Part shown: one piece after another, positions 44,286 to 54,660 of the stretch
Numbering within the stretch: position 1 is the first letter of the stretch
Layout of the letters: every line of letters begins with the position of its first letter
NCBI GenBank assembly: GCA_002027195.1
Contig: MWJO01000003.1
Location: 111,224-175,223 of the forward strand
Direction of reading: 5' to 3'
Origin: Streptomyces sp. GKU 895
GTDB taxonomy: Bacteria; Actinomycetota; Actinomycetes; Streptomycetales; Streptomycetaceae
Length of the DNA: 64,000 bases
Translations under genes and position numbers: made by a program
Notes under the pieces: generated by a model
Told to the model about the DNA's origin: nothing
The model's database searches: none
What the model saw: the letters and a program-made list of their open reading frames with translations, nothing else

Positions 44286-45447
44286 TCAGCTGATGAGCCC
44301 CAATTCCCTGGCAATCAGCATCCGTTGGACTTCGCTCGTCCCCTCCCCGATCTCCAGGATCTTGGAGTCGCGCCACATGCGGGCCACCGGGTACTCGTTC
44401 ATGAAGCCGTAGCCGCCGTGGATCTGGGTGGCGTCGCGGGCGTTGTCCACCGCGATCGTCGACGAGTAGAGCTTGGCGAGGGCCGCTTCCTTCTTGAAGG
44501 GTTCGCCGGCCACCAGCCTCGACGCCGCGTCCCGCCACGCCAGCCTCGCGGTGTGCGCCTTCATCTCCATGTCCGCGATCTTGAACTGGATGGCCTGGTT
44601 CGCGCCGATCGGCTTGCCGAAGGCGTGGCGTTCCTTGGCGTACTTCACCGACTCGTCCACGCAGCCTTGCGCCAGGCCCGTGGACAGCGCCGCGATCGCG
44701 ATGCGGCCCTCGTCCAGGATGCGCAGGAACTGGGCGTAGCCGCGGCCCTCCTCGCCCAGCAGGTTCGCCGCCGGGACGCGGACGTCGGCGAACGACAACT
44801 CCCGCGTGTCCGACGCGTTCCAGCCCACCTTCGAGTACGGGGCCGCGACCGTGAAGCCCGGGGTGCCGGAGGGGACGATGATCGACGAGATCAGCGGCCT
44901 GCCGTCCGGCTTGCGGCCGGTCACCGCCGTCACCGTCACCAGGCCCGTGATGTCCGTGCCCGAGTTGGTGATGAAGCACTTCGTGCCGTTGATCACCCAT
45001 TCGTTCGTCGACTCGTCCAGGCGGGCCGTCGTGCGCGTCGCGCCCGCGTCGCTGCCGCCGTCCGGTTCGGTCAGGCCGAACGCGCCCAGGATCTCGCCCG
45101 AGCACAGACGCGGGAGCCACTCCTGCTTCTGGGCCTCCGTGCCGTACAGGTGCAGCGGCATCGCCCCCAGGGAGACCCCCCGCCTCCAGGGTGATCGCCA
45201 CCGACGAGTCGACGCGCGCCAGTTCCTCCAGCGCCACGCCCAGCGCCATGTAGTCGCCTCCCATACCGCCGTACTCCTCGGGGAACGGCAGGCCGAACAG
45301 GCCCATGCGGCCCATCTCGCGGACGATCTCGTAGGGGAACTCGTGGTGTTCGTAGTAGTCGGCGATCTTGGGGGCTACTACCTCGTGCGCGAACTCCTCC
45401 ACCGTGCGGCGGAGTTCTTCGAGTTCGGGGGAGAGTCGGTGGTCCAT
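44286..45447 (-). CDS. acdH: Acyl-CoA dehydrogenase AcdH (branched-chain/isovaleryl-type; frameshifted)
   Basis: A flavin-dependent dehydrogenase, 386 residues when repaired. N-terminal LSPELEELRRTVEEFAHEVVAP, the middle AFGLTEPDGGSDAGA and C-terminal IHGGYGFMNEYPVARMWRD with EIGEGTSEVQRML are family hallmarks; the Glu in EIGEGTSE is near the usual catalytic base. The frame breaks at a C6 run (45176-45181): removing one base gives LEAGVSLGAMPLHLYG, and 1162 nt is one over a multiple of three. It is the last gene of the mccB-mccA-hmgL-acdH operon. S. coelicolor AcdH oxidises several branched and short acyl-CoAs, fitting leucine/valine catabolism. Confidence 0.87.
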
Positions 45448-45453
45448 CGCGGG

Positions 45454-46382
45454 TCACTGCTCCTTGTGGGACAGGGCACGTACGGTGCGGGACGGGCTGG
45501 GTCGGCCCAGTCGGGCGGCCATCCACTCGCTCGTGGCGACGAGACGGCCGAGGTCGACCCCGGTGTCGATGCCGAGGCCCTGCAGCATCCACACGAGGTC
45601 TTCGGTGGCGAGGTTGCCGGTGGCCGACTTGGCGAACGGGCAGCCGCCGAGGCCGCCCGCGGAGGCGTCGACCGTGGTGACGCCGTGCAGCAGCGCCACG
45701 TAGGTGTTGGCGAGGGCCTGGCCGTACGTGTCGTGGAAGTGCACGCCCAGCTTTTCCGTGGGGACCCCGGCCTCGTTCAGGGCGGTCAGCAGCGCCCGTA
45801 CGTGGCCCGCCGTCGCCACGCCGATCGTGTCGCCCAGGCTCAGTTCGTCGCAGCCCATGTCGAGCAGCGCCTGGCAGACCTGCACGACCTGCGGCACCGG
45901 GACCGGGCCCTCCCACGGGTCGCCGAAGCACATGGAGAGGTAGCCGCGGACGTGCACGCCCGCGTCCTTCGCACGGGCCACCGTCGGCTCGAACATGGCC
46001 AGCGCCTCGTCCAGCGTGCGGTTGAGGTTGGCCTTCGCGAACGACTCGCTGGCGCTGGCGAAGACCGCTACCCGGGTCGCTCCCAGCGCCAGGGCGCGCT
46101 CCAGGCCGCGTTCGTTCGGCACCAGGACCGGGAGGTCCGCCTTCACGTCGGCCAGCCGCGGGAACAGCTGCTCCGCGTCCGCCAGTTGGGGCACCCACTT
46201 GGGGTGGACGAAGCTCGTCGCCTCGATCGTCGTCAGGCCCGCGTCGGCCAGGCGGTGGATGAACTCCGCCTTGACGTCGGTCGGGACGGTCGCCTTCTCG
46301 TTCTGCAGACCGTCGCGCGCGCCGACCTCATGGATGCGGACCCGCGACGGCAGGCCTTCCTGCGGTACGACCATGGGGAGTG

Positions 46383-46386
<4 letters not shown>
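45454..46386 (-). CDS. hmgL: Hydroxymethylglutaryl-CoA lyase
   Basis: A 310-residue HMG-CoA lyase cleaving HMG-CoA to acetyl-CoA and acetoacetate, the final step of leucine degradation. Signatures are [11 protein letters not shown] (metal and substrate residues), [27 protein letters not shown] and the [24 protein letters not shown] loop that carries the catalytic Cys. It begins at ATG 46386, overlapping the mccA stop by 4 bp, and ends 6 bp before acdH. Length is normal. Confidence 0.94.
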
Positions 46387-48302
<1,916 letters not shown>

Positions 48303-48319
48303 CCTCGTAAAACCCCTCA

Positions 48320-49936
48320 TCACATCCGGAAGACGCCGAACTGGGGGTCACCCAGCGGGGCGTTCGCACAGGCGGTCAGGGCCAGGCCCAGCACCTGGCG
48401 GGTCTCCAGGGGGTCGATGACCCCGTCGTCCCACAGGCGGGCCGTCGCGTAGTAGGCGTTCCCCTGGCGGTCGTACTGCGCCCGGATCGGGTCCTTGAAG
48501 GCCTCCTCGGCCTCCGCGGGCCAGTCCTCGCCCCGGGCCTCCAGCTGGTCCCGCTTGACGGTCGCGAGGACCGAGGCGGCCTGCTCGCCGCCCATGACGG
48601 AGATCTTGGCGTTGGGCCACATCCACAGGAAGCGGGGCGAGTAGGCCCGGCCGCACATGGAGTAGTTGCCCGCGCCGTACGAGCCGCCGACCACGACCGT
48701 CAGCTTCGGCACGCGCGTGCAGGCGACGGCGGTGACCATCTTGGCGCCGTGCTTGGCGATGCCACCGGCCTCGTACGAACGCCCCACCATGAACCCGGAG
48801 ATGTTCTGCAGGAACACCAGCGGGATGCCGCGCTGGTCGCACAGCTCGATGAAGTGGGCGCCCTTCTGGGCGGACTCGGAGAACAGGATGCCGTTGTTGG
48901 CGACGATGCCGACCGGGTGGCCGTGGATGCGGGCGAAGCCGGTGACCAGGGTCTGCCCGAACTCGGACTTGAACTCCGCGAAGCGGGAGCCGTCGACCAC
49001 GCGCGCGATGACCTCGCGGACGTCGTAGGGGGTGCGGGAGTCGACCGGGACGGCGCCGTAGAGGCCGTACGGGTCGACCTTCGGCTCGACGGCCGGCTCG
49101 ACGGACCACGGGAGCGACCCGCGCGCGGGGAGCGTGGCGACGATGTCGCGCACGATCCTCAGGGCGTGGGCGTCGTCCTCGGCGAGGTGGTCGGTGACAC
49201 CGGAGACGCGGGAGTGGACCTCGCCGCCGCCCAGCTCCTCGGCGGTGACGACCTCGCCGGTCGCCGCCTTCACCAGGGGCGGGCCGCCCAGGAAGATCGT
49301 GCCCTGGTTGCGGACGATCACGGCCTCGTCGCTCATCGCGGGGACATAGGCGCCACCGGCCGTGCAGGAGCCGAGGACGGCGGCGATCTGCGGGATGCCG
49401 GCGCCGGACATCCGGGCCTGGTTGTAGAAGATCCGCCCGAAGTGCTCGCGGTCCGGGAAGACCTCGTCCTGCATGGGCAGGAAGGCCCCGCCGGAGTCCA
49501 CGAGGTAGAGACAGGGGAGGCGGTTCTCCAGGGCGACTTCCTGGGCGCGCAGGTGCTTCTTCACCGTCATCGGGTAGTACGTGCCGCCCTTGACGGTCGC
49601 GTCATTGGCGACGATCACGCACTCGCGCCCGCTGACCCGGCCGATCCCGGCGATCACACCGGCGGCCGGGGCCTGGCCGTCGTAGAGCCCGTCGGCGGCG
49701 AGGGGGGCCAGCTCCAGGAACGGCGAACCCGGGTCGAGCAGCGTGTCCACCCGGTCGCGCGGCAGCAGCTTGCCGCGCGCGGTGTGCCGGGCGCGCGCCT
49801 TCTCACCCCCGCCCAGCCGGGCGGCGGCCAGCTTGCCGCGCAGCTCCCCGACGAGTGCGAGGTGCGCCTCCTCGTTGGCCCGCCAGGCCTCCGACGCGGG
49901 GTCTGCCGCGCTGTGAAGCTCCGGTGCCTCGTGCAT
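48320..49936 (-). CDS. mccB: Carboxyltransferase (beta) subunit of methylcrotonyl-CoA-type carboxylase
   Basis: A 538-residue acyl-CoA carboxyltransferase. It has the crotonase-like halves typical of MCC/PCC beta: [51 protein letters not shown], then [22 protein letters not shown] and [16 protein letters not shown]. The phrase [13 protein letters not shown] favours methylcrotonyl-CoA over propionyl-CoA carboxylases. First gene of the operon, divergent from a TetR gene across a 95-bp region with two palindromes. Confidence 0.93.
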   Translation of the reverse strand: MHEAPELHSAADPASEAWRANEEAHLALVGELRGKLAAARLGGGEKARARHTARGKLLPRDRVDTLLDPGSPFLELAPLAADGLYDGQAPAAGVIAGIGRVSGRECVIVANDATVKGGTYYPMTVKKHLRAQEVALENRLPCLYLVDSGGAFLPMQDEVFPDREHFGRIFYNQARMSGAGIPQIAAVLGSCTAGGAYVPAMSDEAVIVRNQGTIFLGGPPLVKAATGEVVTAEELGGGEVHSRVSGVTDHLAEDDAHALRIVRDIVATLPARGSLPWSVEPAVEPKVDPYGLYGAVPVDSRTPYDVREVIARVVDGSRFAEFKSEFGQTLVTGFARIHGHPVGIVANNGILFSESAQKGAHFIELCDQRGIPLVFLQNISGFMVGRSYEAGGIAKHGAKMVTAVACTRVPKLTVVVGGSYGAGNYSMCGRAYSPRFLWMWPNAKISVMGGEQAASVLATVKRDQLEARGEDWPAEAEEAFKDPIRAQYDRQGNAYYATARLWDDGVIDPLETRQVLGLALTACANAPLGDPQFGVFRM

Positions 49937-49965
49937 CCTGCGGTCCCCTCACCCAGTGGTCGACT

Positions 49966-49981
49966 GTTAATGAGCGTTAAC
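49966..49981. promoter_or_regulatory. Candidate TetR operator 1 (mccB-tetR)
   Basis: GTTAATGAGCGTTAAC is a 16-bp imperfect palindrome with GTTAA/TTAAC arms, 30 bp upstream of mccB. Confidence 0.65.
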
Positions 49982-49992
49982 CATTTCCTTCA

Positions 49993-50010
49993 GGTTAACG
50001 ACCGCTAACC
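49993..50010. promoter_or_regulatory. Candidate TetR operator 2 (mccB-tetR)
   Basis: GGTTAACGACCGCTAACC is an 18-bp inverted repeat (14 of 18 positions symmetric) sharing the GTTAAcG..cG.TAAC pattern of operator 1. It is 22 bp before the tetR start. Confidence 0.7.
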
Positions 50011-50031
50011 TCCCTGTCTAGAATTGCTCGC

Positions 50032-50625
50032 ATGGCCACCAGAACCGACGCCCCCACCCGCCGTGAGCAGATCCTCAAGGAGGCCGCTCGACTCTTCGCC
50101 GAGCGCGGCTTCCACGGCGTCGGCGTGGACGAGATAGGCGCCGCCGTCGGCATCAGCGGCCCCGGCCTCTACCGGCACTTCGCGGGCAAGGACGCGATGC
50201 TCGCGGAGCTGCTGGTGGGGATCAGCGAGCAGCTGCTGCGGGGCGCGAAGCGGCGGCTGGCCGAAGCGGACGGCTCCTCGGCGGCGGACGTCCTCGACTC
50301 CCTCATCGAGGGCCACATCGACTTCGCCCTGGACGACCGGCCCCTGATCACCTTGCACGACCGAGAGCTGGACCGCCTCCGCGACAGCGACCGCAAGCTG
50401 GTGCGGCAGCTCCAGCGGCAGTACGTCGAGCTGTGGGTGGGGGTCGTCCGCGAGCTGTACCCGGGGCTGACGGAACCCGCCGCCCGGTCCGCCGTGCACT
50501 CGGTCTTCGGCCTCCTGAACTCGACCCCGCACCTGGGCCGCCCCGGCTCCCTGCCGGGCCGCGCGGTCACGGCGGAGTTGCTGCACTGCATGGCCCGGGG
50601 GGCGTTCGGGGCGGCGGGGGAGTGA
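50032..50625 (+). CDS. TetR-family regulator of the mcc operon
   Basis: A 197-residue repressor. The helix-turn-helix is at residues 9-54 (RREQILKEAARLFAERGFHG, VDEIGAAVGISGPGLYRHFA). The C-terminal domain contains LRDSDRKLVRQLQRQYVELWV and a Cys-containing tail. It is divergent from mccB, and the spacer contains two related palindromes, so autoregulation and control of leucine catabolism are likely, with an acyl-CoA as plausible ligand. It also lies just upstream of a second acyl-CoA dehydrogenase, which it could control. Confidence 0.9.
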   Translation: MATRTDAPTRREQILKEAARLFAERGFHGVGVDEIGAAVGISGPGLYRHFAGKDAMLAELLVGISEQLLRGAKRRLAEADGSSAADVLDSLIEGHIDFALDDRPLITLHDRELDRLRDSDRKLVRQLQRQYVELWVGVVRELYPGLTEPAARSAVHSVFGLLNSTPHLGRPGSLPGRAVTAELLHCMARGAFGAAGE

Positions 50626-50694
50626 CGAGCGTTACGGAGGGGTTCCCCCGGACGCCCTGGACGGCCCTCCCTACCGGCCGGTACCTTTGTCATC

Positions 50695-50712
50695 TGAGCA
50701 AGCGCTTAGACA
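50695..50712. promoter_or_regulatory. Imperfect palindrome upstream of acyl-CoA dehydrogenase
   Basis: TGAGCAAGCGCTTAGACA is centred on AAGCGCTT. It lies 32 bp before the GTG at 50744. Such AAGCGCTT-centred sites are typical of TetR-type operators near acyl-CoA dehydrogenases; the cognate protein is unknown. Confidence 0.45.
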
Positions 50713-50743
50713 AGCGACCCTGAGCCAGGTGGAGGTGGCGGAC

Positions 50744-51900
50744 GTGCGCCGTACGGTGTTCAACGAGGATCACGAGGCGTTCCGGGAGACCCTCCGGGCC
50801 TTCATCGAGGCCGAGGTCGTCCCCGTCTACGACGAGTGGTTCGCGGCCGGTCAGGCGCCGCGCGACTTCTACTACAAGCTCGCCGAGCTGGGCCTGTTCG
50901 GCATCAACGTGCCGGAGGAGTTCGGCGGCGCCGGCATCGACTCGTACAAGTTCGAGGCCGTGATGTACGAGGAGACCGCCGCGCGGGCGTCCACTTCGGC
51001 GGCTCCGGGGTGCACGTGCTGCTCGCCCTGCCGTACATCAAGATGCTCGCCACCGACGAGCAGAAGAAGCGCTTCCTGCCCAAGTTCGTCTCCGCCGAGG
51101 AGATGTGGGCGCTGGCGATGACCGAGCCGGGCACCGGTTCCGACCTCGCGGGCATGAAGACCACCGCCAAGCTGAGCGAGGACGGCACGCACTACGTCCT
51201 CAACGGCTCGAAGACCTTCATCACCGGTGGCGTCCACGCCGACCGTGTGATCGTCTGCGCCCGCACCGCCGCGCCCACCGCCGAGGACCGCCGCCACGGC
51301 ATCTCCCTCTTCGCCGTGGACACCAAGTCCGAGGGCTACTCCATCGGCCGCAAGCTGGACAAGCTCGGCCTGCGCACCTCCGACACCGCCGAACTCGCGT
51401 TCGTCGACGTGAAGGTGCCGGTCGAGGACCTGCTCGGCGAGGAGAACAAGGGCTTCTACTACCTCGGCCACAACCTGGCGTCCGAGCGCTGGGGCATCGC
51501 CTTCGGCGCCTACGCCCAGGCCAAGGCCGCCGTCCGGTTCGCCCAGCAGTACGTCACGGACCGCACGGTCTTCGGCAAGCCCGTCGCCTCCTTCCAGAAC
51601 ACCAAGTTCGAGCTGGCCGCCTGCAAGGCCGAGGTGGACGCCGCCGAGGCGGTCGCCGACCGCGCGCTCGAGGCCCTCGACGCCGGCGAGCTGACCCCGG
51701 CCGAGGCCGCCTCCGCGAAGCTGTTCTGCACCGAGGTCGCGCACCGCGTCATCGACCGCTGCCTCCAGCTGCACGGCGGCTACGGCTTCATGAACGAGTA
51801 CCCGATCGCCCGCCTGTACGCGGACAACCGCGTCAACCGTATCTACGGCGGCACCAGCGAGATCATGAAGACGATCATCGCGAAGGACATGGGTCTGTAA
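50744..51900 (+). CDS. Acyl-CoA dehydrogenase, second copy (frameshifted)
   Basis: A flavin-dependent acyl-CoA dehydrogenase, 385 residues after repair. Landmarks are EEFGGAGIDSYKFEAVMYEE, ALAMTEPGTGSDLAGMKTTA (FAD site), LASERWGIAFGAYAQAKAAV and CLQLHGGYGFMNEYPIARLYAD with NRIYGGTSEIMKTII, in which the glycine before TSE occupies the position that is often Glu. The frame breaks at 50977-50984: EEETA continues as RAGVHFGGSGVHVLLALPY in another frame, one base missing; 1157 nt agrees. GGAGG at 50731-50735 supports GTG 50744. It is followed by tesB, 35 bp away. Long- or medium-chain substrates are possible. Confidence 0.85.
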
Positions 51901-51935
51901 GGTCCCCGCAATCGCTGACCAGTAGAAATGACTGC

Positions 51936-52817
51936 ATGAGTCAGGCACTACAGGGTCTCCTCGATCTGCTCGACCTCGAGCAGATCGAGGAGAACATCTT
52001 CCGCGGCCAGTCCCGGCCCGCCATCGTCCCGCGCGTCTTCGGCGGTCAGGTCGCGGCCCAGGCGCTCGTCGCCGCCGGGCGCACGGTCCCCGAGGACCGT
52101 CTCGCCCACTCCCTGCACGCGTACTTCCTGCGGGCCGGGGACCCGGGCGCGCCGATCGTCTACACGGTCGAGCGGATGAACGACGGCCGCTCCTTCACCG
52201 CCCGCCGGGTCGTCGCCGTCCAGCACGGCCAGCCGATCTTCGCCCTGTCGGCGTCCTTCCAGAAGCACGAGGAAGGCTTCGACCACCAGGCCCCGATGCC
52301 GCCCGCCCCCGATCCCGCCACGCTCCCCACCTCGCAGGAGCGGCTGCGCGGCTACGACCACATCGCGCCGGACGTCATCGAGAAGTTCCTGGAGGCCCGC
52401 GAGGCCATCGACCTGCGGTACGTCGACGAGCCGCCGTACGGGAAGTTCGGCGAGCCGCGCGAGCCGCACTCGCAGGTCTGGTTCCGCACCAACGGCAAGC
52501 TCGGCGGCGCTGTCGACGAACCGCTGCTGCACGTCGTCCTCGCCACCTACGTCTCCGACATGACCCTCCTCGATTCGATCCTGCTCGCGCACGGCCGCGG
52601 CGGCTGGGCGACCGGGGACGTCGTCGGCGCCTCCCTCGACCACGCGATGTGGTTCCACCGGCCCTTCCGCGCCGACGAATGGCTCCTGTACGACCAGGAG
52701 TCGCCGTCCGCGCACGGCGGCCGCGGGCTCGGCCAGGCGCGCATCTACACCCAGGACGGGCAGCTCGCCATCTCGGTCATCCAGGAAGGCGTGGTCCGGG
52801 CTCCTCGGCAACACTGA
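51936..52817 (+). CDS. tesB: Acyl-CoA thioesterase II (TesB)
   Basis: A 293-residue double hot-dog thioesterase that hydrolyses medium- and long-chain acyl-CoAs. Signatures are VFGGQVAAQALVAAGRTV, SLHAYFLRAGDPGAPIVYTVER and, in the second half, ATYVSDMTLLDSILLAHG (catalytic Asp region), SLDHAMWFHRPFRADEWLLYDQESPSA and GRGLGQARIYTQDGQL. It follows the acyl-CoA dehydrogenase and precedes a cation efflux gene, 5 bp away. Ribosome site is weak. Confidence 0.92.
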   Translation: MSQALQGLLDLLDLEQIEENIFRGQSRPAIVPRVFGGQVAAQALVAAGRTVPEDRLAHSLHAYFLRAGDPGAPIVYTVERMNDGRSFTARRVVAVQHGQPIFALSASFQKHEEGFDHQAPMPPAPDPATLPTSQERLRGYDHIAPDVIEKFLEAREAIDLRYVDEPPYGKFGEPREPHSQVWFRTNGKLGGAVDEPLLHVVLATYVSDMTLLDSILLAHGRGGWATGDVVGASLDHAMWFHRPFRADEWLLYDQESPSAHGGRGLGQARIYTQDGQLAISVIQEGVVRAPRQH

Positions 52818-52822
52818 GGGGC

Positions 52823-53797
52823 ATGACGGAAGCGGAAACAGCGGAACAGGGCGGCGGCGAGAGCACCTTCACGGTGATCGTGGCCGCCGTCGCCAACCTC
52901 GGCATCGCCCTCGCCAAGGCGGTCGCCGGTGTCATCAGCGGCTCCAGCGCGATGCTCTCCGAGGCCGCGCACTCGGTCGCCGACACCGTCACCGAGGTGC
53001 TGCTGCTCACCGCCCTGAAGCGCAGCGAGAAGCCCGCCGACGAGGACCATCCGCTCGGCTACGGCCCCGAGCGGTACATCTGGGCCCTGCTCGCCGCCGT
53101 CGCCACCTTCGTCGGCGGCGCGGTGTTCTCCCTCTACGACGGCATCCACACCCTCGTCGAGGGCGAGGAACTCGGCGACCCGCTGATCTCGTACGTCGTC
53201 CTCGGCGTCGCCTTCCTCCTGGAGGGCTACTCGCTGCGGACGGGACTGAAGCAGGCGCGCCGGGAGGCGGCCCGCTTCCAGGCGCCGTTCAGGCTCTACC
53301 TCCGGCACACCCCCGACACCGCCGTGAAGGCCGTCGTCCTGGAGGACTCGGCCGCGCTGATCGGCCTGGTCCTCGCCGCGGGCGGGCTGCTCGGCGGCCA
53401 GCTCACCGGTTCGGGCGTGTGGGACGGGGTCGCCTCGCTGCTCATCGGGCTGTTGCTGCTGGGCGTGGCCTGGGTGCTGGGGCGGTCCAACGCCGAGCTG
53501 CTGATCGGCCGCCCGCTGCCCAAGCCCATGCGGCAGCGGATCCGGGCCGAACTGGTGGCGGTGGAGCACATCGAGGCCGTACTGGAGCTGACGACCCTGG
53601 TGCAGGGGCCGCGGGAGGCGCTGGTCGCCGCCAAGGTCGACTTCCGGGACGTGTCGACGGCGGCGCAGATCGAGTGGGCCTGCGAACAGGCCGAGCTGCG
53701 GCTGCGGGCCGCGTTCCCCGGCGTGACCAGGGTGTACCTGGACCCGACGCCGGGGCACGCGCAGCAGCGGACGGAGGGGCTGAACCCCTGGCCGTGA
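52823..53797 (+). CDS. Cation diffusion facilitator family transporter
   Basis: A 324-residue membrane protein exporting Zn2+, Mn2+ or related divalent cations by H+ exchange. Six membrane segments begin at TVIVAAVANLGIALAKAVAG. Metal-site residues are in SEAAHSVADTVTE (HxxxD) and VLEDSAALIGLV, which has ED in place of the usual HxxxD on helix V. The cytosolic domain at about 225-300 has the ferredoxin-like pattern of this family. GAGGGG precedes ATG 52823. Downstream, the phosphatase-like gene converges on it (12 bp between stops). Confidence 0.88.
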   Translation: MTEAETAEQGGGESTFTVIVAAVANLGIALAKAVAGVISGSSAMLSEAAHSVADTVTEVLLLTALKRSEKPADEDHPLGYGPERYIWALLAAVATFVGGAVFSLYDGIHTLVEGEELGDPLISYVVLGVAFLLEGYSLRTGLKQARREAARFQAPFRLYLRHTPDTAVKAVVLEDSAALIGLVLAAGGLLGGQLTGSGVWDGVASLLIGLLLLGVAWVLGRSNAELLIGRPLPKPMRQRIRAELVAVEHIEAVLELTTLVQGPREALVAAKVDFRDVSTAAQIEWACEQAELRLRAAFPGVTRVYLDPTPGHAQQRTEGLNPWP

Positions 53798-53809
53798 GCC
53801 GCGCAGGGC

Positions 53810-54607
53810 TTATCTGAGCCCCGCCTCCGCCAGCAGATACGCCGTCATCGGGTCGTAGTGGCGCGGGCTGACGACGTGGTCGTCGAGGGGGACCGTCACC
53901 TGGACGGTGCCTTCGGCCTCGCCGAGGAAGAGGGCGGGGTCGTTGCAGTCGGCGTACCCGACGGAGTCCACGCCGTGCTGGCCCGCGTAGCCCGCCCAGC
54001 CGTGGTCGGCGACGACGAGGTCGGGCAGCGGACGCCCCTCGCGCTCCAAGCCGGTCAGGATGGCCTTCATCGGCTCGCCGGAGTGGGTGTGCCACAGCGT
54101 GGCGCCGTGCTCCAGCATCGCCACGTCCGCGAACTGCATGACGTACCCCTCCTCTGTCTGCAGCCCCTCCGGGATGACGACGATCTCGCAGCCGGCGGCC
54201 CGCAGCGCGGCGGCCGTGGAGTGGTGGACCTCCAGGAGCCCGCCCGGGTGACCGGTCGCGAACAGCACCCGCTGCTGCCCTTCGGCGGCCTTCCGCAGCC
54301 GCGCCGCCATGCGCTCGAGGCCGTCGACCGTCAGCTCGGGGTCGATGGTGTCCTGGCCGTACCGGTACTCCGGGTCGTCGTTCACACCCACCCGCTCCGC
54401 CATCACCGCGAGCACGTCCTGCTCGTCGCTCCAGCGGTCACCGAGCTCCAGGCCGAGCCAGTAGTGGCGGTTGCCGTTCGCGAGCTGGCGGTAGTGCGAG
54501 AGGTTGTTCTCTCGGGGCGTCGCGACGTCGCCCGCGATGCGGGTCCGTACGAGGTGGTCGACGAGCTCGGCGCGGCTGGGAGTCCCGGGTATCGGCATGG
54601 GGTCCAT
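53810..54607 (-). CDS. Phosphatase-like protein of unknown substrate
   Basis: A 265-residue cytosolic protein that in other Streptomyces I recall being labelled phosphatase. It has LFATGHPGGLLEVHHSTAAAL (residues 105-125), ATLWHTHSGEPMKAIL and PDLVVADHGWAGYAGQHG, with several His/Asp that could bind a metal. There is no recognised haloacid-dehalogenase or metallophosphoesterase signature, so the label is weak. ATG 54607 is used; ATG 54598 is the alternative. It lies 53 bp downstream of the PucR-type regulator on the same strand. Confidence 0.65.
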   Translation of the reverse strand: MDPMPIPGTPSRAELVDHLVRTRIAGDVATPRENNLSHYRQLANGNRHYWLGLELGDRWSDEQDVLAVMAERVGVNDDPEYRYGQDTIDPELTVDGLERMAARLRKAAEGQQRVLFATGHPGGLLEVHHSTAAALRAAGCEIVVIPEGLQTEEGYVMQFADVAMLEHGATLWHTHSGEPMKAILTGLEREGRPLPDLVVADHGWAGYAGQHGVDSVGYADCNDPALFLGEAEGTVQVTVPLDDHVVSPRHYDPMTAYLLAEAGLR

Positions 54608-54660
54608 TGTGAGGCAGGCGACCGTACGCGTGCGGGGTGTCCCGGCCGCTGGGACACGGG

